From: Pestalotiopsis fici W106-1
Taxonomy: Eukaryota; Ascomycota; Sordariomycetes; Amphisphaeriales; Sporocadaceae
DNA length: 64,000 nt
Direction of reading: 5' to 3'
Assembly (NCBI RefSeq): GCF_000516985.1
Contig: NW_006917095.1
Coordinates: forward strand, 2,857,077 to 2,921,076
Shown: piece by piece, positions 43,337 to 55,188 of the stretch
Position numbering within the stretch: position 1 is the stretch's first letter
Layout of the letters: each line of letters opens with the position of its first letter
The notes under the pieces: model-generated
Told to the model about the DNA's origin: nothing
The model's input: the letters and a program-made list of their open reading frames with translations, nothing else
Database searches by the model: none
Position numbers and translations under genes: made by a program

Positions 43337-44902
43337 ATGGCTGAGATACCCAACCGATCTCCTTTGGTGGAGGGCGTGACATGGGCCATGTTTACCATTG
43401 CGCTGCCGCCAGTATTGTTGCGGACCTGGGCTCGAGCCACCCTAATGAAAAAGTTTGGCATAGATGATTGGTTAATGATATTTGCAATGGTTAGCCAAGC
43501 CCCCAATATACCCTTTTCTACTGGTAAGCAAAAATTCAGGATCAGACTAATGATTGTTTAGATATCATTCACCTTTAATACCGTCATCTGTTTTGAAGGT
43601 GCTGTACACGGCACTGGTCGACATTATTGGAATTTAGAGCTCGATTCCATGACCACTGCTTTCGAGGTACAGTGAACCCATGTAATAGTTTCATGAAATA
43701 GCAGTTGACCGAATATAGTGGTGGTATTTCGCCTACCTTACATACTGCACCAGCATGATATTAGTCAAGTCTAGCATCGCCTGTTTTCTACTGCGTCTCA
43801 CCCCCGATCGCACCCACCGGATCATCATTTACATTGCCTGGTGGCTCACCGTCGTCTGCGGCATCATTTTCTTCTTCATTGCCATGTTCCAATGCAGACC
43901 TATTTCCTTTTTCTGGACCCGGGTTGCTGACCCAGCGAGCGGGGGTTCCTGCATTTCAATCGACACCATCGTCTATGTCACCTATACGTACAGCGCCTTT
44001 TCCATTATTACTGATTTCACTTTTACTATTTTACCCATATGGATGGTCTGGCAGCTTCAGATGAGCCTGAGGACAAAGATTGCGATCATACCTATCCTTG
44101 GTATGGCAGCGGTGTGAGTCTATATCCCATTCCAAACGAGTTGCCAGGAAGCAGGTTCTGACCATGACTCTGCATTTTAGAGCTAGTTGCGCTGTTGTTG
44201 TCCGCCTTGCATATGTTGAAAACTTTCGTGGAAACGACTTTTTGTGTAAGTTGAACGAATCCTCCTCGACATTCTGAAACTACACACTGCCTTGACGTGG
44301 GGAAGAAATGAGATTGATCTGGTGGGATCGCAGGGTCAACCGCAGATATAGCCATCTGGTCACAAGTCGAAATCGGCCTCGCTATTGCAGCCGGAAGTCT
44401 TGCAACCTTGCGGCCACTCTTCCACAGCATTGGTCAGACTCTCGGCCTGCCCGGGCTTTCGGGCTCTTCTCCCGGCGCAGCCGTAGCCGTTCCCGCAAGT
44501 GCCAAGTTTGCCCCGTCGAGTAGCAGCCATGGCCAAAAGAACCACAAGTCTGCCGTCAGCTGTGGGAAAAAGAACATGTCGCCTTTGTCCCGCATCATGG
44601 CACCCTACAGTCTCTTCAGTCTCCAATCCAATGCCGGCACAACAAGATTGGCAGACGAGGAACAGACGGTGGATATCCACATGGAGGAAGTCATTCCCGC
44701 CAGGAACCACAATTGCTCGAATGGGTCTCCGCAACAACCAGGCAATGAGGGCTACACTACGCATTCCTTGAAGGCGAGCTCACAAGAAGGCCTCGTTGGG
44801 GATCATGCCGTGATTGCAGGACTTGAGGATGATGACAAAATATCTATGCATGACTCGTGTCATTCCAAATTACCATGTGTCGAGTTTCACCTCGAGATAT
44901 GA
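43337..44902 (+). CDS. PTH11-like rhodopsin-domain membrane protein
   Basis: Five exons: 43337-43489, 43562-43666, 43719-44113, 44181-44245 and 44334-44902 (428 residues). Introns are 52-88 nt and all junctions keep frame. This is the standard layout of the fungal rhodopsin domain: a first helix with WAMFTIALPPVLLRTWARA, the loop motif FGIDDWLMIFAM, the ectodomain signature GAVHGTGRHYWNL, then WWYFAYLTYCTSMILVKSSI, a long helix with IIIYIAWWLTVVCGIIFFF, the CRPISFFW turn, YSAFSIITDFTFTILPIWMV, ILGMAAVASCAVVVRL and the closing DIAIWSQVEIGLAIAAGSL segment. The C-terminal 140 residues are a hydrophilic tail rich in Ser and His. There is no CFEM domain. The role is presumably in surface sensing, as for Magnaporthe Pth11, but the ligand is unknown. 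Intron 1 was placed at GTTAGC/TTTAG because phase and family alignment agree; a GTAAGC donor 45 bases downstream breaks the frame. Confidence 0.9.
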
Positions 44903-45762
44903 ATACATAGAAGATTCTTAAACTGATTTGTCCGAATACAAATGGGTTGTTGCCAGTTACCAGAAATATTCTGCATTGGGCAAGTCTCTATATCTATATT
45001 GGAGCTTGACCACGTATGCCCGCCGTGTTCATCACAATATAGGTATCTGTTGTTCACTGTCGGCCTGGAACGCTTATAGGCACGGGTTGAAGCCTGGGCT
45101 CATCACTTGCCATTGTTGGCCATTCTGTCCAATGATTGAAACCATAGCTGCCATTTTTCTACATCCGCAAGCACAGCAGAATGCCACTTTCCCTCTACTC
45201 GCACCGCCCCGAGTTCGAGCTCCAAGACATCGTTTTCCAAAGCCAGTAGATAGATCATCGACATGGATTGGGGATCGCAAGCAAAGGAGGGCCATTTTGG
45301 TCGCAAACTATCTGGACTTGAGAATGGGCAAAGTGTGGTAAGACTGCAGATATAGTGCATGATTTAACATTACTATTATAGCCCAATGATATATACCAGG
45401 CTTTGGATCATATGCTACTTATTTAAACATCAAGCCTTTCCCATCTTGTGTTATTCGGTCTAGAGAAAAAAGCAACCCTCTGCAGCCTGCTCATGAAAAT
45501 CAATCTTGTAAAACTTCATATCAAATCATCATGGTACTCGCGCGCTCGCGTATGCAGAATAAGTTTTCCCGCGAGAAGTATGCCGTTTTCCTCGTATCCC
45601 AAAATAAGACAAAAAGTCCCAGATCCTGGCCGTGGTCGACGAAAATGACCAGGTCGTCCGGATTGACTTTTTCCCAAAACCAAAGCAATTTTTTTCAAAT
45701 GAGGTATCCAAGTTCTTTTCGACGCTCCAATATGCAACAACAATCAATGAGTAAAGGACGCT
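44903..45762. other. Convergent 3' intergenic region
   Basis: 860 bases between the stops of the PTH11-like gene (plus) and the RA-PH gene (minus). A/T-rich, with no supported gene; the frame at 44928-45341 lacks protein features. Confidence 0.4.
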
Positions 45763-48700
45763 TTAAACCACTTTCATCGTCCCCGTTCGTCCGGATGAGT
45801 AAAACTCTTCCCTCGCTTCTCGTTCGCGGTCCCTACCCCTGGCTCTTCCCCGTTCGCGATCCTTGAATTCACGCTCACGGGCCATCATGGCGTCGCGCAT
45901 GGCGTCCATTTTGATCCGGTCCTTGTCGGTCATTGTCATTGACCTGCCGCCGCTACCACCGCCGACAGCACCGGGGAGTGTCGGCGGCATTGTCGGCACA
46001 GGAGGTACGTCGCGAATGAGGGGTCTGCTGGGGGGCGCCCCTGAGCTTTTCGACCTCGTCCTACTCAGCCCGCCACCGCTTCTGGGGACCGGCGAGGAGC
46101 TTTGTAAGGTGGCGCCGAGTAACGGTGCTGTGTTTGTTGGACTCTTCCGAAGCGCACTACGAGGCGGAACTTCGAGAAGCCCATGTGGCTTATCATTGGG
46201 ACCGCCAACGCTGATCATGTCAACAAGGTGACGCATGCCCTCGGTAGGTTGCACACCATGGCCCTTCTTGGCCCACTGTGGAGGTTCGCGTATTGCTGGC
46301 GTCAAGTCCACAAGCGGCTTTGGTTGCTGGCGGCCATTGGCAAGAGCATGGAGGTTATCCGCAGACCGGGGATCATGCGAACCCAGAGGACGTGGAAGAG
46401 CTGTCATGGGAGGCCGGTCCCGGTCGGGCCTTGTACGGCTCTGGCTTTGTTGCGGCACGGGAGGCGGCCGTGAGCCTGAGCGCGAGCGTCCATGAGGGGA
46501 CCGAGTACTGACCACACCGGCAGACGTGTTTGGGCGTGGCGCCTCAGGCTCGCGATATTTGGCTGAATGTTCCAGCGCCGACGGAAACCACGAAGCGTCT
46601 ACTTTTCGTGAATTATCGGTTTCTCGACGCTGGTTCGGCAGAAGTGACCCCGGCATGAAATGATCCTCCTTCGTACCGGAATCCTTTCTCATAGTCCGAG
46701 TATTGGCGCCCGCTTTCTCTAGACCTGCCTTGCGAGCCTCGTAATCTTGTCCCAGCAATCCGTTGCCAGTGAATGCATCGTCGTCACTAGATTTAATCTT
46801 GTCAACCAACAAACCGTCAGCTTTGCCATCTTTAGATGCCTTTCTGGCATACGCCGAAGCTTGCTTGGGCATCTCGGGATGATCAGCTTGGGCAGGCAAG
46901 AAATCCTGCCCGAACAATGACAATCGCTTATCGAAACGCTTCATGTCAAGAAGCGGTTGAAACTCGCCGAGCGCGTAAGGCGACTCATCAACGGAGACTT
47001 TCAGACGGTGTCCGCCAGCGGATGCAATGTTGGCAGACTTTTGAGGAGCATGTTTAACAAATGGAAGTTGTGGTGGTTTTTCGTCCGTCTTGGGTATCGA
47101 GAAACGACGAGGCGCAGGTTGACGATCCACCAGGTACCAGCTTCGCCAACCTTGTACTTTCTCGTAAAACAAGGCTGCTACGCCTGGGTCGTCGGTGGAG
47201 AAGTACTGGACATAGTTTTCCGTGTCCATGAACATGGCTGGCTTGTGTTGACTCTTGATAGCAAGGCAGTGTTTCTTTGGAGGCTTGAGACGGCGCCTCA
47301 TCTGCGATTCCGTTGGTGTATAAATGTCATAGTCTGACATGTGACATAGGCTTAGCGTGTCCTTTTCTGACGGGCTTGCATCGGGTTTCTTTGCACAGAG
47401 GACCTGGCCGTTTTCGGTGAGCGTGATCCAGCGCTTGCTCCATTTCCCAGGCCGATTTGAGTGGTACAGGTATAGTTGCATCCCTCTTGGCGGCTCCTCA
47501 CCGTCGGGTACTGATTCAATGTCCAGGTCCAGATCTTGCCTCACATCGGTTGATATTGTGACAATCAAGTGGTTGTGGGTGTCTCGATCCCACGAGTTCA
47601 TTACATCCCGAATGTGCTCATACTTGCGAATGCGGCGCTCAAGGCCTAGAGGACCATATGATTCCCGCACTACGCACTGTTGCGGGCTCCATTCCAGGTC
47701 GTAGGTCATATTCTTGGCCGTTTCCAAAACAACATCCACCGGTGTGGTCTCGGGTGTAATAGGTAAAACGAAAGTCTGGTGCCCGCAGCGCACAGAGACA
47801 ATCTGGACAAGAAAGATCAGTATATTGGCAATCATAAAGACACACTCTTTCTCAAGTGGCAACTTACCCGATCGCCATGATTACTCGCAGAGACTGGAGC
47901 ATCTTTTTGTGGCACAATACCCTTGCCGCCAGCCTCGATTCCGACGGGTAGCTTGGGCACTTCAGGTAGGTCGATTTGGCTATTACCAAAATCTACAGAG
48001 CCTGCAATGGACCCGGCAGTAGACGAGGTCGGCGACAAGCCCTCTTTACTTTTGCGACGCTTCGTCAACGCAACGAATTTTTCAACCACGGGGCTCTTGG
48101 ACTTTAAAGGAGTCTGGTGTCTGTTTGCCATTGAGGTCTCGATATTCTCAAGCGTCTTCTTCCTTTGTCTCGTCGACGGTCGTTCAGCGCCGCCTTCGTT
48201 ACGCAAAGCTTGCTCTACATGCCGCGAGAGGTCTCTATCGTCGGGCCACCGCCTCTCGCTATCGTCTCGTTGGGCCATTTTCATGCGCTGGCTGTCGTGG
48301 TTGGGTTGGTCCTGAAGCTCTTTTGCCTGACGGGCCAGGTCTGTCGTTGCGCGCTCGCTATGGCGCAGCTGACGGTCGCGTCGCGAGGAGGGAGGCAGAG
48401 GAAAGTCGTCCTGATGGATCGACAGGCCGTCGTCCTGAGATTGGGAGAAAAGCAAGTTGTCGCGGCCATCATGGCTCGGCTTCACAGTGGAGGGTATAGC
48501 AGGAACAGGGGGCAACAAAGGTTGCGCGCATTCCTGTGGAGCTGCAATTTTGGAGGTTGCATTATCATCAGGTACAGAGACACTCGCCCCGCGCCTGCGG
48601 TAGCGAGACATGGACCTGGCAATTGAGTTCGCGGGCGCAGGCGCAGCAACGCCTACAGGAGGCTCTGATTCCCTCGATTGAACCCGAGAGACATGCTGTG

Positions 48701-48881
48701 CCGTGTTGGCATGAGCATGAGTAGTAGGAGTAGAAGTAGTAGTAGTAGTAGTACTTGATGCGGTACTGGAACCGGTCGAGACGCTCTTTGCTCTCAAGCT
48801 CCGATATCTCGAGAATTTGGGGGCCTGCGTCGCCGAGCCGCCAGACGGCTCCTCTGGCCGCGACATTGGTTGGTTTAGCAA
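45763..48881 (-). CDS. Ras-association and PH domain protein (MRL-like layout)
   Basis: Two exons: 48881-47868 and 47802-45763 (1017 residues). The 65-nt intron has GTAAGT and CCAG ends and joins in phase 0 at GDR/IVSVRCG. Exon 1 encodes a disordered Ser/Thr/Arg-rich region, with a Thr run from a GTA repeat near 48740. Exon 2 opens with a Ras-association-like ubiquitin fold at about 341-425 (CGHQTFVLPITPETTPVDVV to DTHNHLIVT). A PH domain follows at about 443-560, with GMQLYLYHSNRPGKWSKRW and a final helix with VAALFYEKVQGWRSWYL. The tandem RA-PH order is that of RIAM/lamellipodin/Mig10, which link Ras-type GTPases to actin growth. The rest is Pro-rich and disordered, ending in a highly charged Arg/Glu helix. 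A role in polarised growth is inferred. A second start at 48866 (MSRPEEPSGG) is equally possible. Confidence 0.85.
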
Positions 48882-50631
48882 ACTTTGGTACGAGAAACTA
48901 TTGTCCCGCTACAAGTGTCGAGGCTGGGGGTGGCTATGGGTGGTGTGGGTGTTCAGACCAGAGGTATCTCGCGCCAGTGCGTGCGTGGTTATAGGTTTGG
49001 ACGGTTAATGATCGCCAACAGGGAATGCGAATTGCGTTATAAGATACGACTTTCTCGATCTGGACTTCTGGGGGGCGAACTGCCAGAGCTTTTGGTGGCC
49101 CAAGGGTCGCGAATTGGCAATCTCCACACGAGAGAATAGGAAACGTTCGTATGCAGAGATGCCGAAAGTGACAGAATCCTCCGAAGGCACGTTTACAAAC
49201 AACGGCGTGGCCCTGGACAATGATGCGCTAAAAAGGCTGATACCCTCGTCGACCCAGTTGCTGTGTTGAAGAAACAATTGGTCACCTCTTGTCTGTCTAG
49301 TCTGTATCACTATGCTCTGGGCATGGTGTAATAAAAGTCGGGAGCGCAACCGGAAATGGGCAGACGACGATCCACCGGACGCAATACAGGAATACACGTT
49401 GGCTGCTGTGTACGAGGTACGTGTGGAGCGTTCCTCGTGAAATAGAGTATCACTTCACGTGCCCGGTGTTGCCTTTAAAATTGCTTTTCTCAAGAGGATA
49501 GTAGATTTCGTCGTCTTTCAACGTCGCTGAGAGCCGAGGAGAAAAAAAAAAGAAGTGAGTAATGAATTGCTGTGCGTAAGTCGACGAGCCCCAAGGACCA
49601 GAATTAGAAGGAAAGCCGTGCGGATGGGGCCTGGGGGTCGTTCATGATGGTCCGAGGGACAGGGACTGAGAAATAACGATCACGGCGGCTCCCTTCCTAT
49701 TCTGGGAGGGACGCATAAATATAGCGTCTTCGTGTCTTAGTAGTCTGGCATGACAGGCTAGATGGTAATAATTAATGGCAAGACAAGGAGGCGTTTCTTC
49801 AATCGCCTCTTTTTGTCTTGTTGCGTCAGAATGCGAGACGAGGGGGAGAGACCGGCTATTCTCCTGGGTTTTCCTGGGTTTGGGGCTTCATGGATCATCA
49901 ACTGGCTGTTCGGATAGATCGATCCCAGTTTGTTGCTAACCGGCCGGCAAGCAAACCAATCATGAAAACCTTATGCGGCTCTCCCCCTACCAAGCCTACC
50001 CATCCCCAGAGCGACCTAGGTGCAAAGGCATTGGACGTGGTCATTGGTCACACGAGCATTTTCGCGTGGTCTCAAAGGGTAAAAAGTTGGAAATGAAGGG
50101 ACTCATAAAATTCAATTGGGGCCAAGCACGGAGTCTCCCCAGATCCCACTGTAGTTAGCGCCGTTTAGTACTAATGGTTAGCCAGCCAGGACCTGCATGT
50201 GAGGATTTGGGGGGTACGGCCTTAGGCTGCTTGGCGCCCTGCGTGACAGGAGTGGGGAGCACAACACTTGCATGTTGGTCAGATTGTTGGCGGCATCTTG
50301 CAGCGTCATCACTTAGGTAGAAATTCTAGAATTTTTGTAAATCCCGATATAACGTGTCCCTGTTTTCTTCTTCCTTTGTCCCGTCTGAGCTGAGATGGGA
50401 GCTGAAGTGTCTCTCCATCAACACGCGCAGGCATGATGCCGACGCGTTTTCGTGCAAGGAGACACGTTTGGTGTAACGCTACATCACGTAGGTACTAGGA
50501 GCCAAAAAAGCTGAGGGTAAAGGGGTTGATCTCGGTTGCAAGATGAATCTGGATCAGGGCGGCGCTCGCCCCCAAACCTACGTTCCGCACGTGTTGTCGA
50601 GGGCCTATATCGCCACCATTCCAGCCAATAC
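48882..50631. other. Intergenic region upstream of the RA-PH gene
   Basis: 1.75 kb between the start of the RA-PH gene and the stop of the next minus-strand gene. It contains a 10-A run near 49540. No supported gene or named site. Confidence 0.4.
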
Positions 50632-51726
50632 TCATTTCCTGAATGCTCGGACGGACCATCTCCACCATCCGCTGAAATCTTGTGTTGAGACATCAATTTC
50701 AAGGTCCTTTAAGGCCTTGGTGCTCAAGTGACAATCATAAGGTCTCTGGACGCTGGCATTGGGATCATTGCCCTCGGCGTTGGCCTCGATCCGCGCAATG
50801 GATAGACCCATGATCTCTCCAAAGAGCTGGCAGATCTCGTACTTTGTCATCTTGTCTTCCGAAGAGAACTGCAGCACTTGAGGCAGTGAAGACCTATCTC
50901 CCGCTGCCATATACTTTGCCGCGACATCTAGATTTCCGTGTGAACAAGAGCTGCATCGAGGCGCGACTTTGAATGCGACGACTTACCATGACAAACACGA
51001 CCGACATCCTCGGTGTTGGTAGGGTATCGCAGTGCCCAGTGGTCCATCTTGATCTTGGCGCCCTCCTCTTGTGCTTTCCAGACAGTGTCCATCAGCACAT
51101 TCACAGCGCTCTCGGACGGCGTCTCAGCGTCGCCGTATAGCACCGGAACCCGCATGACAACGCCGAGTCCGGGCTTTCCGGCCGCCTTGTACTCCTCCAG
51201 GACTGCACGTTCTCCATCGAGCTTGGTCTGGCCGTACAGGTTGGTCGGAGCGGGCTCGTCATCGGCTTGGTAGGGCGCATCGCCGGGCTTGCCAGGGAAG
51301 ACGTAGTCTGTCGAAATGTAGATGAGGAATATGTCGCGAGCCGCACATAGTGCTGCGAGGGACTTAGATGCGGCAACGTTCAAAGCTCGAGTGCCTTCCG
51401 GGTCCTTGTCGCACTTGTCGGGGAATCGGTTCGCGGCACAGTGAACAACAGCCTGGGGCCTAAGGTCGAATGATCAGCACAATGGCACCAAGATAGGAAA
51501 CTAAGTTGCAGATATTGCGCGCGCGTGAATGAGAGACGTACTTGACCGTGTCCAGGGTCTTTTCAATCTCGGATGCGCTGCCGAGGTCGACCTTGAGAAC
51601 GGAGGCGCCATCGGCTCGGGAGTATCCTGTACCCTTGACGGTCCAGTCCTTTCTTTCAAAGGCCCTGACCACTTGGCGGCCCAGAAGCCCAGTGGCACCA
51701 GTGATGAGGACAGTCTTGCCAGACAT
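50632..51726 (-). CDS. NAD(P)-dependent reductase, RmlD / MAT2B-like
   Basis: Three exons: 51726-51542, 51459-50987 and 50927-50632 (317 residues). Introns are 82 and 59 nt with GTACGT and GTAAGT donors and TAG acceptors. It belongs to the extended short-chain dehydrogenases: the Rossmann motif is TVLITGATGLLGRQVV at the N-terminus, the region before the active site reads YISTDYVFPG, and the catalytic YGQTK (YxxxK) is present. Overall it resembles the RmlD substrate-binding family and the regulatory beta subunit of methionine adenosyltransferase (MAT2B). In fungi such proteins have been annotated under both names. A role in S-adenosylmethionine synthesis control or in a nucleotide-sugar reaction remains open. 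The family fit is good to the C-terminus, which ends SGWWRWSVRAFRK. It is cytosolic, with no targeting signal. Confidence 0.9.
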
Positions 51727-52780
51727 GGTGAGTTTTAAGGCATTCACAATTGTTGCTCTCTGAAATGGGGGAAAATGTCGAATAGTGTTGAGGGGCAATT
51801 GAGGGGCAGTAAATGACAGCTCTGGAGCTTTGTACCTGGTAGGGCTACGGTAGCTGCAGAGACCCCCAGAAGACCCCTGTCGTCAGCACGGGTACAGTAT
51901 GAGGTCATGGCCCCCAGTGGTAATTAGTATATGTTATCACCATGATAATTTGTAGCCATCGCGCTCACAAATATATTTGTGAATCGCCGAATATTGTCTA
52001 TTTCACGTCTATTACAGAGTTTCAAATGAATGTAAATATATATAACCGCATTATTACCAAGGTGTACTTTCTGCATTGTTTGCAATGTGCCTTCCCCGGG
52101 TGCCTGGTCACATCTTTTTAAACCTAGAGACCATGATCACAAAAGTCTTCTCAACACTGCTCAGCATATAGAATTCCCATTTGTTGACATTATGGGTATA
52201 CGCAGGGTGTTCTGTCTTGTACACTGCTTTGGTGGTGGAGTTAGAAGTAAAGACATTGAGGAAATGCAACTATTGGCTCAGATATGCCAGGATGCATCCG
52301 CCGAAATACACAAGTCTGCAGTATGCTTACATAAGGAGGTTGTGCACAATCCCTGGACCGTGAGCATCATCATATGTAGGATCGAGTATATTGGGACTGG
52401 TCATGACGATCTGCAAGCCGTCTTGGCTGCATATAAAAGTTGGTTACACTTGACACCGCGAGGCTCCATGATCATATGATAGGTTGCTCAGGTTGAGAGA
52501 ACATGGGACCAACGTCGCGAAACATGGAGGGTGGGTCTCCTAATTCCGTCGACCGAATTTTTATAGCTCTTGTTGAATGAGTTGCCCACTTCCCTTCAAC
52601 TAAGTTGCAATCAGGGTGTGCTAATCTGGACTCAAGTCAAGGAGATACAGCCTCGAGGCAAGACTTGACGAGCGATGTTCTGCACCAAGCCAATTATATA
52701 GTGTAGTATGTATGGTATTTTCATTCAATCGTCACTAGGGGTATCTACGTCTCTACATCTCGCACGTCTCGCATCAAAGC
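51727..52780. other. Intergenic region upstream of the RmlD-like gene
   Basis: About 1 kb, A/T-rich from 51.9 to 52.1 kb. The frame at 52087-52479 (+) reads like chance sequence. No element recognised. Confidence 0.4.
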
Positions 52781-54097
52781 TCACCACAATTTTCTTGTGG
52801 CGCTTCTGAGATCGTCCACGTTCAACATGCCCACGCCGGCATATGCCAATTTGTGCCAGATCCCATCTCGCAAACCAACTGGCCAACCTGGCGTGTCCCA
52901 ATAGCGGGAAGCAAGACCTCTCCGCTCAGCTCCCTTGATCTGCCCCCTAATGATGCGCATCTGGTCCCTGCTCATACCGAGAAATGTCAACCCAACGGCC
53001 TTCTTCAGGCTTACGCTCGCATAGTGCGAATTGGTCGAGTTGTAGGTCATATCAATGGTTGACTCGTCAATGACCCCGTCGGGATCCTCGTACATTTTGT
53101 GGAGGGGCGCATCGAAAAAGTAGTCTCGATAGGTCGAGTTGGCAATGATGAGCTCAAAGGGCGTGTGGCCTGTCCCCACGACGGTGACGGGGCCATTGTG
53201 GCGGACGCCGTTTTCGACATAGGTCAACCATCCTCTCTCGCGGAGAGGCTGAAGCTGGGCGACGACCTGCGGCCACGTCTTGGCACCGTTGGTCTTGACG
53301 TCGATAAGCAGAGTCAGAGACTGATCCCGGTCCACGTCAAAGACGCCGTTCTTGGTGTCAGTCCCATTGAAGAATTCCGTTCTCGGGTTTGTCTGGTTCA
53401 GCAGTTCCACAATGGGATCGATGTAGAGCGACTGCAGGGTTCGATTCGAGGTTAACGAAGCACTGTCATGTCCGACGTAGAGCTTGTCGTCATCGTCAAA
53501 CAGATGGACATCTGCCTCGACGCCGATGCAGCCAGCGTGTAGTGCCGAGAAGAGGGGAACGGCCCTCCAGTAGTCGTTGTGTGAGTGGCATGGTATCGGC
53601 TGTACATCTCGGAGGAAGTCTGTAGGGTACCACTTAAGTCCCTCTGTCCCCGTGCTCGGTTCTCCCCATTTGGAGAAGATCCGATCGGGGTCTTCATCCC
53701 ATCCCCATAGACCCCGCGATATAGTGAGCACAAGGTCCATGAATGCAAAGATGGCTCTGTGTTCCGTTAGCGACCTGGAAAATATGTAACACGTAGTGGG
53801 GAAAGATGTGTCTCACAATAATGTCAATGCCCAAAGACTACCGCAAATGAGATAACCTTCCCGGCGTCGTTTCCGCCTGTGCGGCACTACACGGCCCTGT
53901 TCGAGACTATTTGCTTCTTCCGTCATGATGGAATCTACCTCCTCAACGCTTGATCTTTTTATCGGTTGGTATTCAGCTTGACGACGAGGGAAATCGAAGA
54001 GTTCTAACAATACAAGCCCCTTCTTCTTGGGGCTGGATAAGGACAATGAGGACATTCGCTTCATTTTGCCCGAGTCTTCGTCATCTGTGTAGGGCAT
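52781..54097 (-). CDS. AIM6: AIM6-like protein, PLC-like phosphodiesterase fold
   Basis: Two exons: 54097-53817 and 53774-52781 (424 residues). The 42-nt intron has GTGAGA and CCAG ends and joins in phase 2. AIM6 (altered inheritance of mitochondria 6) is a fungal family with a phosphodiesterase-type TIM barrel. The N-terminal 80 residues are cytosolic and basic, then one membrane segment around GYLICGSLWALTLLSL anchors the protein as type II. The barrel starts with PIPCHSHNDYW (His157, His159, Asp161), followed by GVEADVHLFDDD (Glu180, Asp182) and LYVGHD (His196); these are the metal and acid-base residues of the GDPD/PLC-like superfamily. Several Asn-x-Ser/Thr sites fit a lumenal or external barrel. 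The substrate is unknown. The start at 54097 gives the longest plausible protein; a later ATG at residue 12 is possible. Confidence 0.88.
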
Positions 54098-55188
54098 GTT
54101 TGCGAATGGAGGGGAAAATAATGCCCTGATTCACCCAGAGGGCTCTGGAGGGGAGAGGAGGAGGAGGTGGTGGTGGTGGAAGCGATTGACGAGCGACTTC
54201 GGATGTTCCGAGAAACGTGTGGCTTTTGGTGGTGGATGAGGGACTTGTACACAAATAAAGAAGAAGAAGAAGAAAAGAAGAGTGTTGATTCTCTACGACA
54301 TGGCAACAGACCAAGAGTGATTCACCATGACTGCAAAACAGGAAGGAGGAAGTTCATTGCTTTCCATGGCGCGGGGATGTCTCCTTCTCTTAAGTGATGG
54401 AGTTCTGGCGACCTGGGACCCATCCGACAGATAGACGGACAGACATGTGTTGGGGGTGCGGCTGACCGATTCGATGCAGCAGCAGTAGTATACAATCTAA
54501 GGGAAAGTATGCTAGCGAAAGCTTACTAGGCAAAACGATCAGATCTAAATATTTCAGACAAGGGACAGTTCAATCATTCCTGCAGCGAAAGCCACGGGAT
54601 TGAGGCACATGTGCGCAACGAGGGTTGCTCTTTGTGCCTTTTTGCGTGCCGGTGGAAGCGACCAGTTAAAGGCCTGGCTCGTAAGCACATGGGCAGAGGG
54701 GACCTGATCCCTGGCGGGATATACCCAGACATGCTTAAACGGAGTATCCACAAGGGTCCAGACTTCTGGCTGTTACTATTGCACCATCCACACCATTGGA
54801 AGAGGCGGGAAGGAGGCGTTCAGAAGCTTGCTGAGGCTTGGCATTTAGCTTGGAATTCGCGGGGTGATTTAACCTAATATACCTTAATGTACTGAAGGTA
54901 AGGGTTAAAAGCTAGCGCTTGATTTGCGGGCAACAGCCGGTTGGGTCAGCAATCGTCCGTCGGCCCTCTTGAAGCGAAGATTGGACAGGGTGGTGTTTTT
55001 TCCTCCTCTCGTCTTCCCTCTTTCTGTTCCTGCGAGATCCAGCCATGCCATGCCATCCCTTCCCATCCCTCCCCCCGACAAATCAAGGAACAAGCAGTCG
55101 CAATACTCGCAGATGAATTTGAATTCAATTGATTCAATGATTTGCTCAACTATCCCCCTCGTCCAATCTAAAAATGAACCTCTCGTCA
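54098..55188. other. Intergenic region with purine-rich simple repeats
   Basis: 1.1 kb between two minus-strand genes. GGA/GGT triplet repeats lie at 54153-54182 and AAG repeats at 54258-54282, both in the presumed AIM6 leader and promoter. The rest has no recognised element. Confidence 0.5.
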
